Source: Pseudodonghicola flavimaris
GTDB lineage: Bacteria; Pseudomonadota; Alphaproteobacteria; Rhodobacterales; Rhodobacteraceae
Assembly (NCBI RefSeq): GCF_030164425.1
Contig: NZ_JASNJD010000028.1
Location: forward strand, 1 to 59,791
DNA: 59,791 nt
Direction: 5' to 3'
Below, piece by piece: positions 42,487-51,013 of the stretch. The position numbers and the translations under genes are program-made. The stretch's first letter is position 1, and each line of letters starts with the position of its first letter. A model generated the notes under the pieces. That model had not been told where the DNA came from. It saw only the letters and a list, made by a program, of their open reading frames with translations, and made no database searches.

Positions 42487-43701
42487 TCAGGCGCGCAAAA
42501 GTTCTTCGGCAATGATGATCTTGCGGACTTCGCTTGTTCCCGCGCCGATCTCCAACAATTTGTTGGCGCGGAACAGCCGGTTGATCTCGGTGTCCTGCAT
42601 GTAGCCAGAGCCACCATGAATATGACAGGCTTCGGTCACCGCCTTGTTGAATGCCTCGCCTGCGTAAAGACAGGCCGCCGCGGTCAGTTTGTGGATTTCG
42701 CCACGGCCCCCGGCCCCTTTTGGTAGGCCCGTACAGGCGGCCAGTGCCCGATAACCGAATGCGCGCGCGGTTTCGACCTCGGTGTAGATCTCGGCCAGTT
42801 TCGACTGCATCATCTGGAAACTTGCAATCGGTTTGCCGAATTGTTCGCGAATCTTGGCGTATTCCAGCCCTAGTTCCAGGGCGCGTTCGGCCATGCCAAC
42901 GCAGACTGAGGCAACCATAGCACGCTCCAGATCCAACCCGCTCATTACCACCGAAACGCCGGTGTTTTCCGGTCCAACCATGGCGGATGCGGGTACGCGG
43001 CAATCCTCAAACACCAGTTCTCCGGTTGGCGAGCCGCGAAAGCCCATTTTGTCAAGCTTTTGCGCCACCTTGAAACCGGGATTGTCCGTCTCGATGATGA
43101 AAGCAGAAATGCCCTTGGCGCCCTTCGACTTGTCGGTTTTGGCATAAAGCAGGATCACATCGGCAATGGGGCCGTTGGTGATGTAAATCTTCGAGCCGTT
43201 GATGACATAATCATCACCGTCGCGGCGGGCAGTGGTGGCCATGGATCCGAGCGCATCGGATCCCGCACCCGGTTCGGTCAGGCCCAAAGCACCGACGAGC
43301 TCGCCCGAGCAAAGGCCCGGCACGTATTTCTTCACCTGCTCTTCGGAGCCGTTGCGCAGCAGGTTATTCAGGCACAGGTTGTCATGCGCCCCGTGCGAGA
43401 GGCCCACAGCCGGGTTCCACTTCGAAATCACCTCGGACACCAGCGCCTGGGTGAACTCGTTCTGCCCCGATCCGCCCAGCTCCTCCGGCGCGGTAATCCC
43501 CAGCAGGCCCAGCTCGCCCATCTGCTTGAACAGATCATCGGGCCACCATTCCTCGTCATCCATGCGCGCCTGCAGCGGGTGCAGCACCTCGCGCGATACC
43601 CGATCCACGTGATCGACGATCTGGCTTTGCTCATCAGTCAAAGAATAGTTCGCCCTGATGGCTTCCAGATCAGCCGCGATAGCCTCACTTTGAGTGGTCA
43701 T
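42487..43701 (-). CDS. Isovaleryl-CoA dehydrogenase-type acyl-CoA dehydrogenase
   Basis: A 404-residue acyl-CoA dehydrogenase closely similar to its downstream neighbour: LTEPGAGSDALGSM, GFRGSPTGELVFEDC, MSGLDLERAMV (base Glu259) and EIGAGTSEVRKI with Ala-Gly at the C-terminal position. The start ATG follows GGGAGGATGAT. It heads the leftward operon about 40 bp from operator site D. The pair probably arose by duplication and may divide labour between chain lengths or successive rounds of 3-methyl-branched substrate oxidation. Confidence 0.9.
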   Translation of the reverse strand: MTTQSEAIAADLEAIRANYSLTDEQSQIVDHVDRVSREVLHPLQARMDDEEWWPDDLFKQMGELGLLGITAPEELGGSGQNEFTQALVSEVISKWNPAVGLSHGAHDNLCLNNLLRNGSEEQVKKYVPGLCSGELVGALGLTEPGAGSDALGSMATTARRDGDDYVINGSKIYITNGPIADVILLYAKTDKSKGAKGISAFIIETDNPGFKVAQKLDKMGFRGSPTGELVFEDCRVPASAMVGPENTGVSVVMSGLDLERAMVASVCVGMAERALELGLEYAKIREQFGKPIASFQMMQSKLAEIYTEVETARAFGYRALAACTGLPKGAGGRGEIHKLTAAACLYAGEAFNKAVTEACHIHGGSGYMQDTEINRLFRANKLLEIGAGTSEVRKIIIAEELLRA

Positions 43702-43732
43702 ATCATCCTCCCGAAAAATGTCGTCCGCAGTG

Positions 43733-43770
43733 TTGACCAAAATCAAACATATGTTAGAAAATAGATCAAG
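43733..43770. promoter_or_regulatory. Divergent promoter with palindromic operator (site D)
   Basis: Rightward TTGACC and TAGAAA (16 bp apart) and leftward CTTGAT and TTTGAT (17 bp apart) interleave around CAAACATATGTTAG (43744-43757), which has one mismatch to the CTAACA/TGTTAG consensus. A single repressor would shut the dehydrogenase operon and the atu-like operon together. Confidence 0.62.
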
Positions 43771-43835
43771 CCAAGCTTTTGACGACCTGACGTAAGAAAG
43801 CGCGGTGTCCTGAATACAGGGGGGGAGCTTCGGAA

Positions 43836-44621
43836 ATGACTGAGAGCGTTGTTCAATCGCAGGCGCTCGGCAAAGAAGTGCGTATCACGATTCGACGTCC
43901 TGACAATCGAAATGCCCTCAACCGTGAGGTCGCAGACGGGATCATGGCCGCCATATGTGCTGCCGAGACGGACAGCGATTGCCGCGTGATCGTTCTGACC
44001 GGCGAGGGCGAGCGCGCCTTCTGTGCCGGGGGCGACATCAAGGCGGGGGCGGATGGCGGCCCGTTTGTTCAGGATCCGGCGGACCCGGATCATTTTGCCG
44101 GAAGGTTGTTCGAGACGATACAGGCGTGCCGAAAGCCAACGATCGCGCGCATCAATGGCGTCGCGATGGGGGCGGGAGCGGGCATCATCTGTGCCTGCGA
44201 TCTGGCTGTGATGGCGGATCATGCCCGCATCGGAACGCCGGAAGTGAAGGTAGGTCTGTTTCCCATGACGATCGTGCCACCCATGATGCGCGTGCTGCCC
44301 CGGCGGAGGCTGATGGAGATGTTCATCACCGGCGTTCCTCTGACGGCCGAGGAAGCCCTGCAGTTCAATCTGGTCAACTATGTGACCGATGCCGCGGGGC
44401 TGGACGACAAGGTTGCAGAACTGGTTGCCCAGATCGCCGCGCAGTCGCCGAGCGCGATCCGGCTGGGAAAATACGCCTGTCACGCGATGGAGGACATGAC
44501 CTATCCGCAGCAGATGCGGTTTGCAGAAACACTGTTACCGCGTGTGGCGCAGACCGAAGACGCGCGCGAAGGCTTTGATGCCTTTATTGAGAAGCGCAAA
44601 CCCGAATGGACGGGCCGCTGA
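43836..44621 (+). CDS. Enoyl-CoA hydratase family protein (AtuE-like position)
   Basis: A 261-residue crotonase. AFCAGGDIKAGADGG and NGVAMGAGAGIICACD form the oxyanion hole; the first hydratase Glu is replaced by Gly/Ile but the second is kept in GTPEVKVGLFPM. This one-Glu pattern also occurs in hydratases of glutaconyl-type CoA esters. As the first gene before atuA and a GCC-like carboxylase, a role as isohexenylglutaconyl-CoA hydratase (AtuE) or an equivalent is a reasonable inference. The ATG follows GGGGGAGCTTCGGAA. Confidence 0.86.
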   Translation: MTESVVQSQALGKEVRITIRRPDNRNALNREVADGIMAAICAAETDSDCRVIVLTGEGERAFCAGGDIKAGADGGPFVQDPADPDHFAGRLFETIQACRKPTIARINGVAMGAGAGIICACDLAVMADHARIGTPEVKVGLFPMTIVPPMMRVLPRRRLMEMFITGVPLTAEEALQFNLVNYVTDAAGLDDKVAELVAQIAAQSPSAIRLGKYACHAMEDMTYPQQMRFAETLLPRVAQTEDAREGFDAFIEKRKPEWTGR

Positions 44622-44642
44622 TCAAACGGGGAGGAGAGGAAT

Positions 44643-46442
44643 ATGTCGGAACGAAAGCTGCGCATCGGATGCGCGTCGGGCTTCTGGGGCGATACGCCGG
44701 AAGCGATCGGTCAACTGGTCTCAAAGGGCGAGATCGACTATCTGGTGTTTGACTATCTGGCAGAGGTGACAATGTCGCTGATGGCGCGGGCCCGCGCCAA
44801 AGCGCCCGAGTCGGGCTATGCGCCGGACTTCGTCAAGGCGCTGGCACCCTGGTTGTCGGATATCAAGGCAAAAGGGATCAAGGTCGTTGCCAATGCAGGG
44901 GGCGTGAACCCGCGTGGCTGCAGCGATGCGCTTGCCAAAGCCGCCGCCCAGGCCGGGATCGATCTGTCCATCGGAGTCGTGCTAGGCGATGACCTGTTGC
45001 CTAGGGCCGATGAAATTCGCAAAAACGGTCAGACGGAAATGTTCTCGGGTGTCGCATTTCCAGATGATATCTGGAGCATGAATGCCTATCTGGGTGCCCG
45101 CCCCATCGCTGCCGCGCTGGATGCCGGGGCCGACATCGTGATCACCGGACGCTGCGCCGACAGCGCGGTCGCGCTTGGTCCCCTGATGCATGAATACGGT
45201 TGGGGCGACGATGACTGGGACAAGCTCAGCCAGGGATCGCTGGCCGGCCACCTGATCGAATGCGGCCCCCAGGGAACCGGCGGCAACTTCACCGACTGGC
45301 AGGACGTGCCGGGTTGGGACAATATGGGCATGCCCATCGTCGAGGTGTCCGAAGACGGCAGTTTCATCATGACCAAGACGCCTGACACCGGCGGGCTGGT
45401 CGTGCCCGGGTCAGTCGGAGAGCAGATGCTCTATGAAATCGGGGACCCGCGCGCCTACCTGTTGCCCGACGTGATCTGCGACTGGTCCGGGGTCACCCTG
45501 GAACAGGTCGGACCCGACCGGGTGCTGGTCAAGGGCGGCAGGGGGCTTGGGCGCACCGACAGCTACAAGGTGTCGGCGACCCATGCCGATGGCTGGCGCG
45601 CGGTCTCTACCCTGACACTGGCCGCGATTGACGCACCCGCCAAGGCCGAACGTGTGGCCGAGGCGATCCTGACCCGCTGTCGCCGGATTTTCCGCGACCG
45701 CAACATGGGAGATTTCCGGCAGGTCAGCGTCGAGGTGCTGGGGGCCGAGGCGGCCTATGGCGCAAATGCGCGCGCCCGGACCCGCGAGGTGGTGCTCAAG
45801 ATCGGCGCGGTCCATGACGATCGCGCCGCGCTGAACATCTTTGCCGGCGAAATCGCACCGATGGCGATTTCGACCGCGCAGGGTCTGACCGGGTTCTTCG
45901 CCGGACGGCCAAAGGTGCAGCCGGTGGTCCGTCTATTTTCCTTCCTTCAGAGCAAGGCCGAGACCCCCGTCGCGGTCGAGGTCGACGGCAAGGATGTGCC
46001 CGTGAGCGTGGCCGCCACGCCAGTCCACCTTGATCCGCCTGCCGCACCGCCCGCAGATAGCCGCGAGCCCGGTCCGGACGTTGTCAAGGTCCGCCTCGTC
46101 GATCTGGCCTGGGGCCGCTCGGGCGACAAGGGGGACATCGCCAATATCGGCATCCTCGCGCGCAAGCCGGACTACCTGCCATATATCCGCTCGGCTCTCA
46201 GCGAAGAGGTGGTGAAGGACTATTTCGCCCATGTCTGCGACGGCAGGGTAGAACGGTTCGACCTGCCCGGAAGCCATTCGCTGAATTTCCTGCTGCATGA
46301 CTCGCTGGGCGGGGGGGGCATCGCTTCGGTCCGCATAGACCCGCAGGGCAAAGGGTTCGCGCAGATGCTGCTTGATATCGAAATTCCCGTGCCAGCCGAT
46401 CTGGCCGCACGTGACGGACTGAATGCCGCGGCCCGGAACTAA
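44643..46442 (+). CDS. atuA: AtuA family protein (acyclic terpene utilisation)
   Basis: A 599-residue protein of the AtuA/DUF1446 family. The large N-terminal domain opens LRIGCASGFWGDTPEA and has VVANAGGVNPRGC, ITGRCADSAVALGPL and ECGPQGTGGNFTDW. A C-terminal alpha/beta domain follows, with LAWGRSGDKGDIANIGI and LPGSHSLNFLLHDSLGGGG. The family is named from the citronellol/geraniol gene cluster of Pseudomonas, where it is needed for growth but its reaction is unproven; a hydratase or lyase-type role has been suggested. It lies 21 nt after the crotonase and 12 nt before the carboxylase alpha gene. This is the main marker that the operon is atu-like. Confidence 0.88.
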   Translation: MSERKLRIGCASGFWGDTPEAIGQLVSKGEIDYLVFDYLAEVTMSLMARARAKAPESGYAPDFVKALAPWLSDIKAKGIKVVANAGGVNPRGCSDALAKAAAQAGIDLSIGVVLGDDLLPRADEIRKNGQTEMFSGVAFPDDIWSMNAYLGARPIAAALDAGADIVITGRCADSAVALGPLMHEYGWGDDDWDKLSQGSLAGHLIECGPQGTGGNFTDWQDVPGWDNMGMPIVEVSEDGSFIMTKTPDTGGLVVPGSVGEQMLYEIGDPRAYLLPDVICDWSGVTLEQVGPDRVLVKGGRGLGRTDSYKVSATHADGWRAVSTLTLAAIDAPAKAERVAEAILTRCRRIFRDRNMGDFRQVSVEVLGAEAAYGANARARTREVVLKIGAVHDDRAALNIFAGEIAPMAISTAQGLTGFFAGRPKVQPVVRLFSFLQSKAETPVAVEVDGKDVPVSVAATPVHLDPPAAPPADSREPGPDVVKVRLVDLAWGRSGDKGDIANIGILARKPDYLPYIRSALSEEVVKDYFAHVCDGRVERFDLPGSHSLNFLLHDSLGGGGIASVRIDPQGKGFAQMLLDIEIPVPADLAARDGLNAAARN

Positions 46443-46454
46443 GAGGACGACACC

Positions 46455-47924
46455 ATGACCATTTCGAAACTCCTGGTCGCCAATCGGGGCGAGATCGCGG
46501 CGCGCGTGTTGCGCACCGCTAAGGCCCGCGGGCTTGCGACTGCCGTGTTGCGTCATGTCGCCGAGCAAGAGGGGCCGGCGCATCTGATTGCAGATGAGGT
46601 CGTGATGATCGACGGCCCGACGCCCGTGGCCGCCTATCTCGATATTCCTCAGATCGTCGAAGCCGCCAAAGGGATCGGCGCGGACGCGGTTCATCCCGGC
46701 TATGGCTTTCTGTCAGAGAATGCCGGTTTTGTCGCGGCGCTGGAAAAAGCCGGAGTGACCTTTGTCGGCCCGACGTCCGAGGTCATCGACCTGATGGGGG
46801 ACAAGGTCCGCGCCCGCGCCTTCGTCGAGGAACGCGGGTTTCCCGTCGCCCCCTCGGCCATCGAGGATGATGATCCGGCGAGCTTTGTCGAACGCGCCCG
46901 CGCCGTTGGCTATCCGCTGCTCATCAAGCCCTCGGCCGGCGGTGGCGGCAAGGGCATGCGCGTCGTACGCGAGGACAGCACGCTGGAGACCGAAATCGAA
47001 ACCGCGCGCCGCGAAGGCGAACGATATTTCGGCGACGGGCGGCTTTTCGTCGAACGCTATATCGAACGCCCGCGCCATATCGAGGTGCAGGTGATGGGCG
47101 ACGGACAGGGCAACGTGGTCCATTTCTGGGAACGTGAATGTTCGATCCAGCGCCGGTTCCAGAAGATTATCGAGGAAACGCCGTCACCGGCGCTGACCCC
47201 CGAGCAACGGGATGAGATCTGCGAGACCGCTGCCGGAATTGCCCGCGCCGTCAAATACCGCGGGGCAGGGACTGTCGAATTCATCTATGCACAGGATGGG
47301 GCCTTTTATTTCCTGGAAATGAACACCCGCCTTCAGGTCGAACATCCGGTGACCGAGATGGTAACCGGCTTTGATCTGGTTGCCGAGCAGCTGCGTGTCG
47401 CGGCGGGCGACGGGCTGAGCGCCGTGCAGGCGGATATTCCCCAAACCGGACACTCGATCGAACTGCGCATCTGTGCCGAGGATGCGACCGCCGATTTTCG
47501 CCCCGCGATCGGCAATATCCTGCTGCTGGACGAACCCCAGGGCGAGGGGATCCGCGTAGACAGCGGCATTCTGGATGGCGGCAAGGTAACGACCGACTTC
47601 GACCCGATGTTGTCCAAGCTGATCGTGCATGGCCCGGATCGCGCGCAGGCCATCGCCCGTGCCCGGAGCGCGGTGCAAAGCTATGTGATTCTCGGGGTAA
47701 CGACCAACACTGGTTACCTGGATGCAATCCTTGCACATCCGGATTTCGCCTCTGGTGACGTTTCAACTGGCTTCCTGGCTGAACAATCCGAAACGCTGAC
47801 CGCGCCGGGCGAAGATGTCTCTGACTTGCTGATGGCGGCGGCGGCCCTATCGGACGAGCGCCTGGTGAGTGACGTAATGCAGATACCGGAAATGTACCGC
47901 AAGATGGGTGGGTGGAGAAACTGA
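46455..47924 (+). CDS. Biotin carboxylase subunit of acyl-CoA carboxylase, set 2
   Basis: A 489-residue stand-alone biotin carboxylase. LLVANRGEIAARV starts it, GGGGKGMRVV is the ATP-grasp loop, and EMNTRLQVEHPVTEMV holds the catalytic residues. The early VFSDAD-type segment differs (LRHVAEQEG). In geranyl- and methylcrotonyl-CoA carboxylases this domain is normally fused to BT and biotinyl domains in one alpha chain of about 660 residues; here the chain stops after the BC domain and the rest is the next gene, whose ATG overlaps this stop (TGATG). The protein must therefore work as part of a three-polypeptide enzyme. Confidence 0.9.
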   Translation: MTISKLLVANRGEIAARVLRTAKARGLATAVLRHVAEQEGPAHLIADEVVMIDGPTPVAAYLDIPQIVEAAKGIGADAVHPGYGFLSENAGFVAALEKAGVTFVGPTSEVIDLMGDKVRARAFVEERGFPVAPSAIEDDDPASFVERARAVGYPLLIKPSAGGGGKGMRVVREDSTLETEIETARREGERYFGDGRLFVERYIERPRHIEVQVMGDGQGNVVHFWERECSIQRRFQKIIEETPSPALTPEQRDEICETAAGIARAVKYRGAGTVEFIYAQDGAFYFLEMNTRLQVEHPVTEMVTGFDLVAEQLRVAAGDGLSAVQADIPQTGHSIELRICAEDATADFRPAIGNILLLDEPQGEGIRVDSGILDGGKVTTDFDPMLSKLIVHGPDRAQAIARARSAVQSYVILGVTTNTGYLDAILAHPDFASGDVSTGFLAEQSETLTAPGEDVSDLLMAAAALSDERLVSDVMQIPEMYRKMGGWRN

Positions 47925-48427
47925 TGCAACGGATTTTTCAGATGGACGGAGAAGAGACTGATTGCTGGCTGGGTCATGATGGCAGCCGGTTCGTGCTCAA
48001 TACCCCCACTGGCGCTGTTGCCTGCCAATTGGACCCGACGGGTCTGCCGGGCGGTTACAAGCTGAGGGCCAAGGGTGTTGTGCGCGAATTGCGACTGGCC
48101 GTGGGGCCGGAAGCAACTTTTGTGCACATGGACGGGCGAACCTACGAAGTCGGGCGGGTTGATCCCGCCGAACGCCTGGCCGGAAGCGACGGTGGCGCGA
48201 GCGACGACCGATTGGTGGCGCCCATGCCGGGTGTCGTGGTGTCGGTTGCGGTTAAACCCGGCGATGCGGTTGAAGAAGGCCAGCCGCTTCTGGTGATCGA
48301 AAGCATGAAGTTGGAAACCACACTGACGGCCCCGCGCGACGGGGTCGTTGCCGAAATGCCATTCGCCGAAGGCGACAGTTTTGGTCTGAAAGACATCCTG
48401 GCCCAATTGGCCCCGGAGGAGGAGTGA
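47924..48427 (+). CDS. BT-plus-biotinyl (BCCP) subunit of acyl-CoA carboxylase, set 2
   Basis: A 167-residue protein. The first 85 or so residues lack a named motif but correspond in place and size to the BT linker region that joins alpha and beta subunits in MCC-type enzymes. The last 75 form a biotinyl domain with VIESMKLETT; Lys129 is the biotin site. Start and stop are translationally linked: TGATG with the biotin carboxylase gene and 2 nt to the carboxyltransferase gene. The length suggests a clean split of an ancestral fused alpha subunit rather than a fatty-acid-synthesis AccB. Confidence 0.85.
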   Translation: MQRIFQMDGEETDCWLGHDGSRFVLNTPTGAVACQLDPTGLPGGYKLRAKGVVRELRLAVGPEATFVHMDGRTYEVGRVDPAERLAGSDGGASDDRLVAPMPGVVVSVAVKPGDAVEEGQPLLVIESMKLETTLTAPRDGVVAEMPFAEGDSFGLKDILAQLAPEEE

Positions 48428-48429
48428 CA

Positions 48430-50037
48430 ATGCGCAGGATTGAAAGTCTGATCGACACCAATGCCGCCGACTACAAGGCAAACTATGCCGCCATGTCTGA
48501 ACGGCTGAAGGAATTCCACGCCCGCCAGCACGCGGCGCGTTTCGAACGCCCGCAACGCGATATCGACCGCCTTGCCCGCCAGAACAAACTGGGCGTGCGC
48601 GAGCGGTTGAAACTGCTGCTGGACCCCGGCACTCCGTTTTTGGAGTTTTCCACACTTGCCGCCTGTCGCGAATACGATGGAACCGTGCCTGGCGCCGCTG
48701 TGGTGACGGGCATCGGTATTGTGCAGGGTCGCGAGGTCGCCATCCACGCCAACGACGCTAGCGTCAAGGGCGGGGCTTGGTATCCACATACGGTCAAAAA
48801 GGTCGTGCGTCTTCTGGATGTCGCGCTGGAAAACCGCCTGCCGGTCATCCATATCTGTGACAGCGCGGGCGGTTTCCTGCCGCTGCAGCACGGGGTGTTT
48901 CCCGACCGGTATCTGGGCGGGCGGGTGTTCCGCAACCAGGTCAAGCTGAGCCAGGCCAATATCCCGCAGATTGCCGTGGTCGGCGGTCACTGCACGGCTG
49001 GCGGCGCCTATGTGCCGACGCTGAGCGACTACAACATCATCATCGAAGGCACAGGGGCGATTTTCCTTGGCGGTCCCCCGCTGGTCAAGGCGGCTACCGG
49101 CGAAGAGGTCGGTGTTCAGGAGCTTGGCGGCGCGGTCATGCACACCTCGGTATCGGGCACCGGCGACTATCGCGCCGCGACCGAAAAACACGCCTTTTCA
49201 CTGGCCCGCGAGATTGTCGGCCAGTGGAAGCGCACGCCGAAAACGATCATCGAAACCGCGGCCTATGAAGAGCCTTACTATGACCCCAAAGAACTCTACG
49301 GGATCATTCCAAAAGACCGGAAAACCCAGTTCGACATGCGCGAGGTTCTGGCCCGGATCGTGGACGGCTCACGCTTTCACGAATACCAGCCGGACTATGG
49401 CACCACGATGGTGTGCGGCTTTGCCCATATCTGGGGTTACAAGGTCGGCATCCTTGCCAACAACGGGGTGCTGTTCAACGACAGTTCGCTCAAGGCAGCG
49501 CATTTCATGCAGTTGTGCAACCAGAACCGCACGCCTCTGGTCTTTTTCCAGAACATCACCGGCTATATGGTGGGCCGCGAATACGAAGAACGAGGCATCG
49601 CCAAGGATGGCGCCAAGATGCTGATGGCGCAGGGCGGCTCGGTCGTGCCGAAGTTCACAGTAATCGCCAATGCGTCTTACGGGGCCGGCAACTACGGGAT
49701 GTGCGGACGGGCCTGGGACGCGCGCACGCTGTTCATGTGGCCCCAGGCCGAGATCGGCGTGATGGGGGCGGATCAGGCCGCAAATACCATGGCGGACGTC
49801 AAGATTCGGCAGCTTCAGCGCGAAGGCAAAGAGCTGACCGAAGAAGAAATCGCCGCGATCCGCGAACCGGTGCTGGAAAAATACAAGCGCGATGTCGAGG
49901 CTTATACCTCGACCTCGGAATTGTGGGACGACGGCATCCTCGACCCGGCGGACACACGCAACGCGCTTGGCATGTCGATTTCTGCCTCGCTCAATGCACC
50001 GATCGACGATCCGCACTACGGGATCTTCCGTCTGTAA
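48430..50037 (+). CDS. Carboxyltransferase subunit, geranyl-CoA carboxylase (AtuC)-like, set 2
   Basis: A 535-residue carboxyltransferase. HANDASVKGGAWYP, DSAGGFLPLQHG, GHCTAGGAYVPTL and GAGNYGMCGRAWD are conserved. At residue 163 the segment is FPDRYLGG, Gly where the two other carboxyltransferases of this window have Phe (FPDEGQFG and FPDARHFG). A Phe-to-Gly change that opens the pocket for geranyl-CoA is the published difference between MCC and GCC; I infer this is that position. The start ATG follows CCGGAGGAGGAGTGACA. With atuA in the same operon, a long beta-methyl enoyl-CoA such as geranyl-CoA is the best guess. Confidence 0.86.
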   Translation: MRRIESLIDTNAADYKANYAAMSERLKEFHARQHAARFERPQRDIDRLARQNKLGVRERLKLLLDPGTPFLEFSTLAACREYDGTVPGAAVVTGIGIVQGREVAIHANDASVKGGAWYPHTVKKVVRLLDVALENRLPVIHICDSAGGFLPLQHGVFPDRYLGGRVFRNQVKLSQANIPQIAVVGGHCTAGGAYVPTLSDYNIIIEGTGAIFLGGPPLVKAATGEEVGVQELGGAVMHTSVSGTGDYRAATEKHAFSLAREIVGQWKRTPKTIIETAAYEEPYYDPKELYGIIPKDRKTQFDMREVLARIVDGSRFHEYQPDYGTTMVCGFAHIWGYKVGILANNGVLFNDSSLKAAHFMQLCNQNRTPLVFFQNITGYMVGREYEERGIAKDGAKMLMAQGGSVVPKFTVIANASYGAGNYGMCGRAWDARTLFMWPQAEIGVMGADQAANTMADVKIRQLQREGKELTEEEIAAIREPVLEKYKRDVEAYTSTSELWDDGILDPADTRNALGMSISASLNAPIDDPHYGIFRL

Positions 50038-50045
50038 AGGCTTGA

Positions 50046-50077
50046 GGGACGGCACACCGGGTCGGGGGGTGCCGTTC
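50046..50077 (+). terminator. Hairpin after the set 2 carboxylase operon
   Basis: ACGGCAC and GTGCCGT pair as the core of a stem (50049-50075) with a G-rich loop, 10 nt after the carboxyltransferase stop. There is no T-run, so it is probably a Rho-assisted or 3'-protective structure. Confidence 0.45.
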
Positions 50078-50120
50078 CGCGTCAAGGCGCTTGCATCTGG
50101 CGCTTTCGGAATCTGAAGTA

Positions 50121-50155
50121 GTCCTGACCGGTCCGGTTCCCGGACAGGTCAGGAC
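50121..50155. terminator. Bidirectional hairpin between convergent genes
   Basis: GTCCTGACC and GGTCAGGAC form a perfect 9-bp stem with an inner TCCGG/CCGGA stem between them. The element overlaps the stop of the CaiE-like gene and faces the end of the carboxylase operon, as expected for a shared terminator. Confidence 0.55.
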
Positions 50156-50760
50156 GATGTCCGCCGCGCCTCCTGAATGGAGACGACGTCAGAGGCCGCC
50201 ATGCCGGGCCGGTCTGCCTCGACCGCCTTCAGCGGCTCGACCGGCCTCAATCCGGCCAGACAATCGCGCGCAAGTTGCTGGTATTCCGCGGTGCCGCGCG
50301 TTTTCCACGCGATTTCTTTCTCGCTGACCTCGCGGATCACCTTTGCCGGCGATCCCACCACCATCGAACGCGCCGGAATCACGGTTTCGCCACGCACAAA
50401 CGCCTGCGCGCCGACAATCGATTCCGCCCCAAGCTCTACACCATCCATAATGACGGAATTCATTCCGACCAGAGCGTTCCGGCCCACTGTGCAACCGTGC
50501 AGGATCGCGCCATGGCCGATGTGGCCGTCGCTTTCCACCACGGCGTCGCGGCCGGGAAAGGAATGGATGATGCAATTGTCCTGAACATTGGCTCCATCCC
50601 CGATCACGATCCTGCCGAAATCGCCCCGCAAGCTTGCTCCGGGGCCGATGTAGCATCCATGACCCAAGATGACATTTCCGATCAGAACGGCCTGGGGGTG
50701 GACATATGTATCCTCGGGCACGACGGGTATAAAACCCTTGAACTCATAACAGTATGCCAT
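50149..50760 (-). CDS. CaiE/PaaY-type hexapeptide-repeat protein
   Basis: A 203-residue left-handed beta-helix protein. It begins [20 protein letters not shown], then runs through hexapeptide repeats with [12 protein letters not shown] and [12 protein letters not shown]. The His residues match the zinc site of gamma-class carbonic anhydrase relatives CaiE and PaaY. PaaY is a thioesterase that clears toxic CoA esters in phenylacetate catabolism, and CaiE accompanies carnitine CoA metabolism. A similar housekeeping role is likely here. The ATG follows CGAAAGGTGGTCGGA. It is a single gene with its own operator (site E). Confidence 0.88.
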   Translation of the reverse strand: MAYCYEFKGFIPVVPEDTYVHPQAVLIGNVILGHGCYIGPGASLRGDFGRIVIGDGANVQDNCIIHSFPGRDAVVESDGHIGHGAILHGCTVGRNALVGMNSVIMDGVELGAESIVGAQAFVRGETVIPARSMVVGSPAKVIREVSEKEIAWKTRGTAEYQQLARDCLAGLRPVEPLKAVEADRPGMAASDVVSIQEARRTSS

Positions 50761-50860
50761 TCCGACCACCTTTCGTAAGCTGAGTGCTAAACGCTTGTCA
50801 GCGGTTGCGCCGGGACCAGAATCCCTCAATTGTGCCGCCGATCAGGGCGTGTGGCCCGAA

Positions 50861-50889
50861 AACAAACACAAGTTAGAAAATAGCGCAAG
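50861..50889 (-). promoter_or_regulatory. Promoter of the CaiE-like gene with degenerate operator (site E)
   Basis: Leftward CTTGCG and TTTGTT are 17 bp apart, and CAAACACAAGTTAG (50863-50876) lies between and over them. It has mismatches in both half-sites but shares the flanking GTTAGAAAATAG with site D, which supports common descent or function. Confidence 0.5.
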
Positions 50890-50914
50890 CTCCCTACGTC
50901 ACAGCTTGGCGATA

Positions 50915-50958
50915 TTGACACTTCCCAAGGTTGGGATTTAAAATCTAACAAATGGTAG
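50915..50958 (+). promoter_or_regulatory. Promoter of the thiolase-SDR operon with operator (site F)
   Basis: TTGACA and TAAAAT are separated by 18 bp, the most consensus-like promoter seen in the window. CTAACAAATGGTAG (50945-50958), one mismatch from the palindrome, follows the -10 box directly and would cover the transcription start. Confidence 0.68.
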
Positions 50959-51013
50959 AAAATAGGCTGGCGGACCGATTAGGGTGGCCTGACCGAACTA
51001 GGGAGAGAGAGAA

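Noticed and set aside
47912-48427. Taking the BCCP-type gene as AccB of fatty acid synthesis
   Set aside because: It lies translationally coupled between a biotin carboxylase and an MCC/GCC-type carboxyltransferase with atuA nearby, and its N-terminal part corresponds in position to the BT region of acyl-CoA carboxylases.
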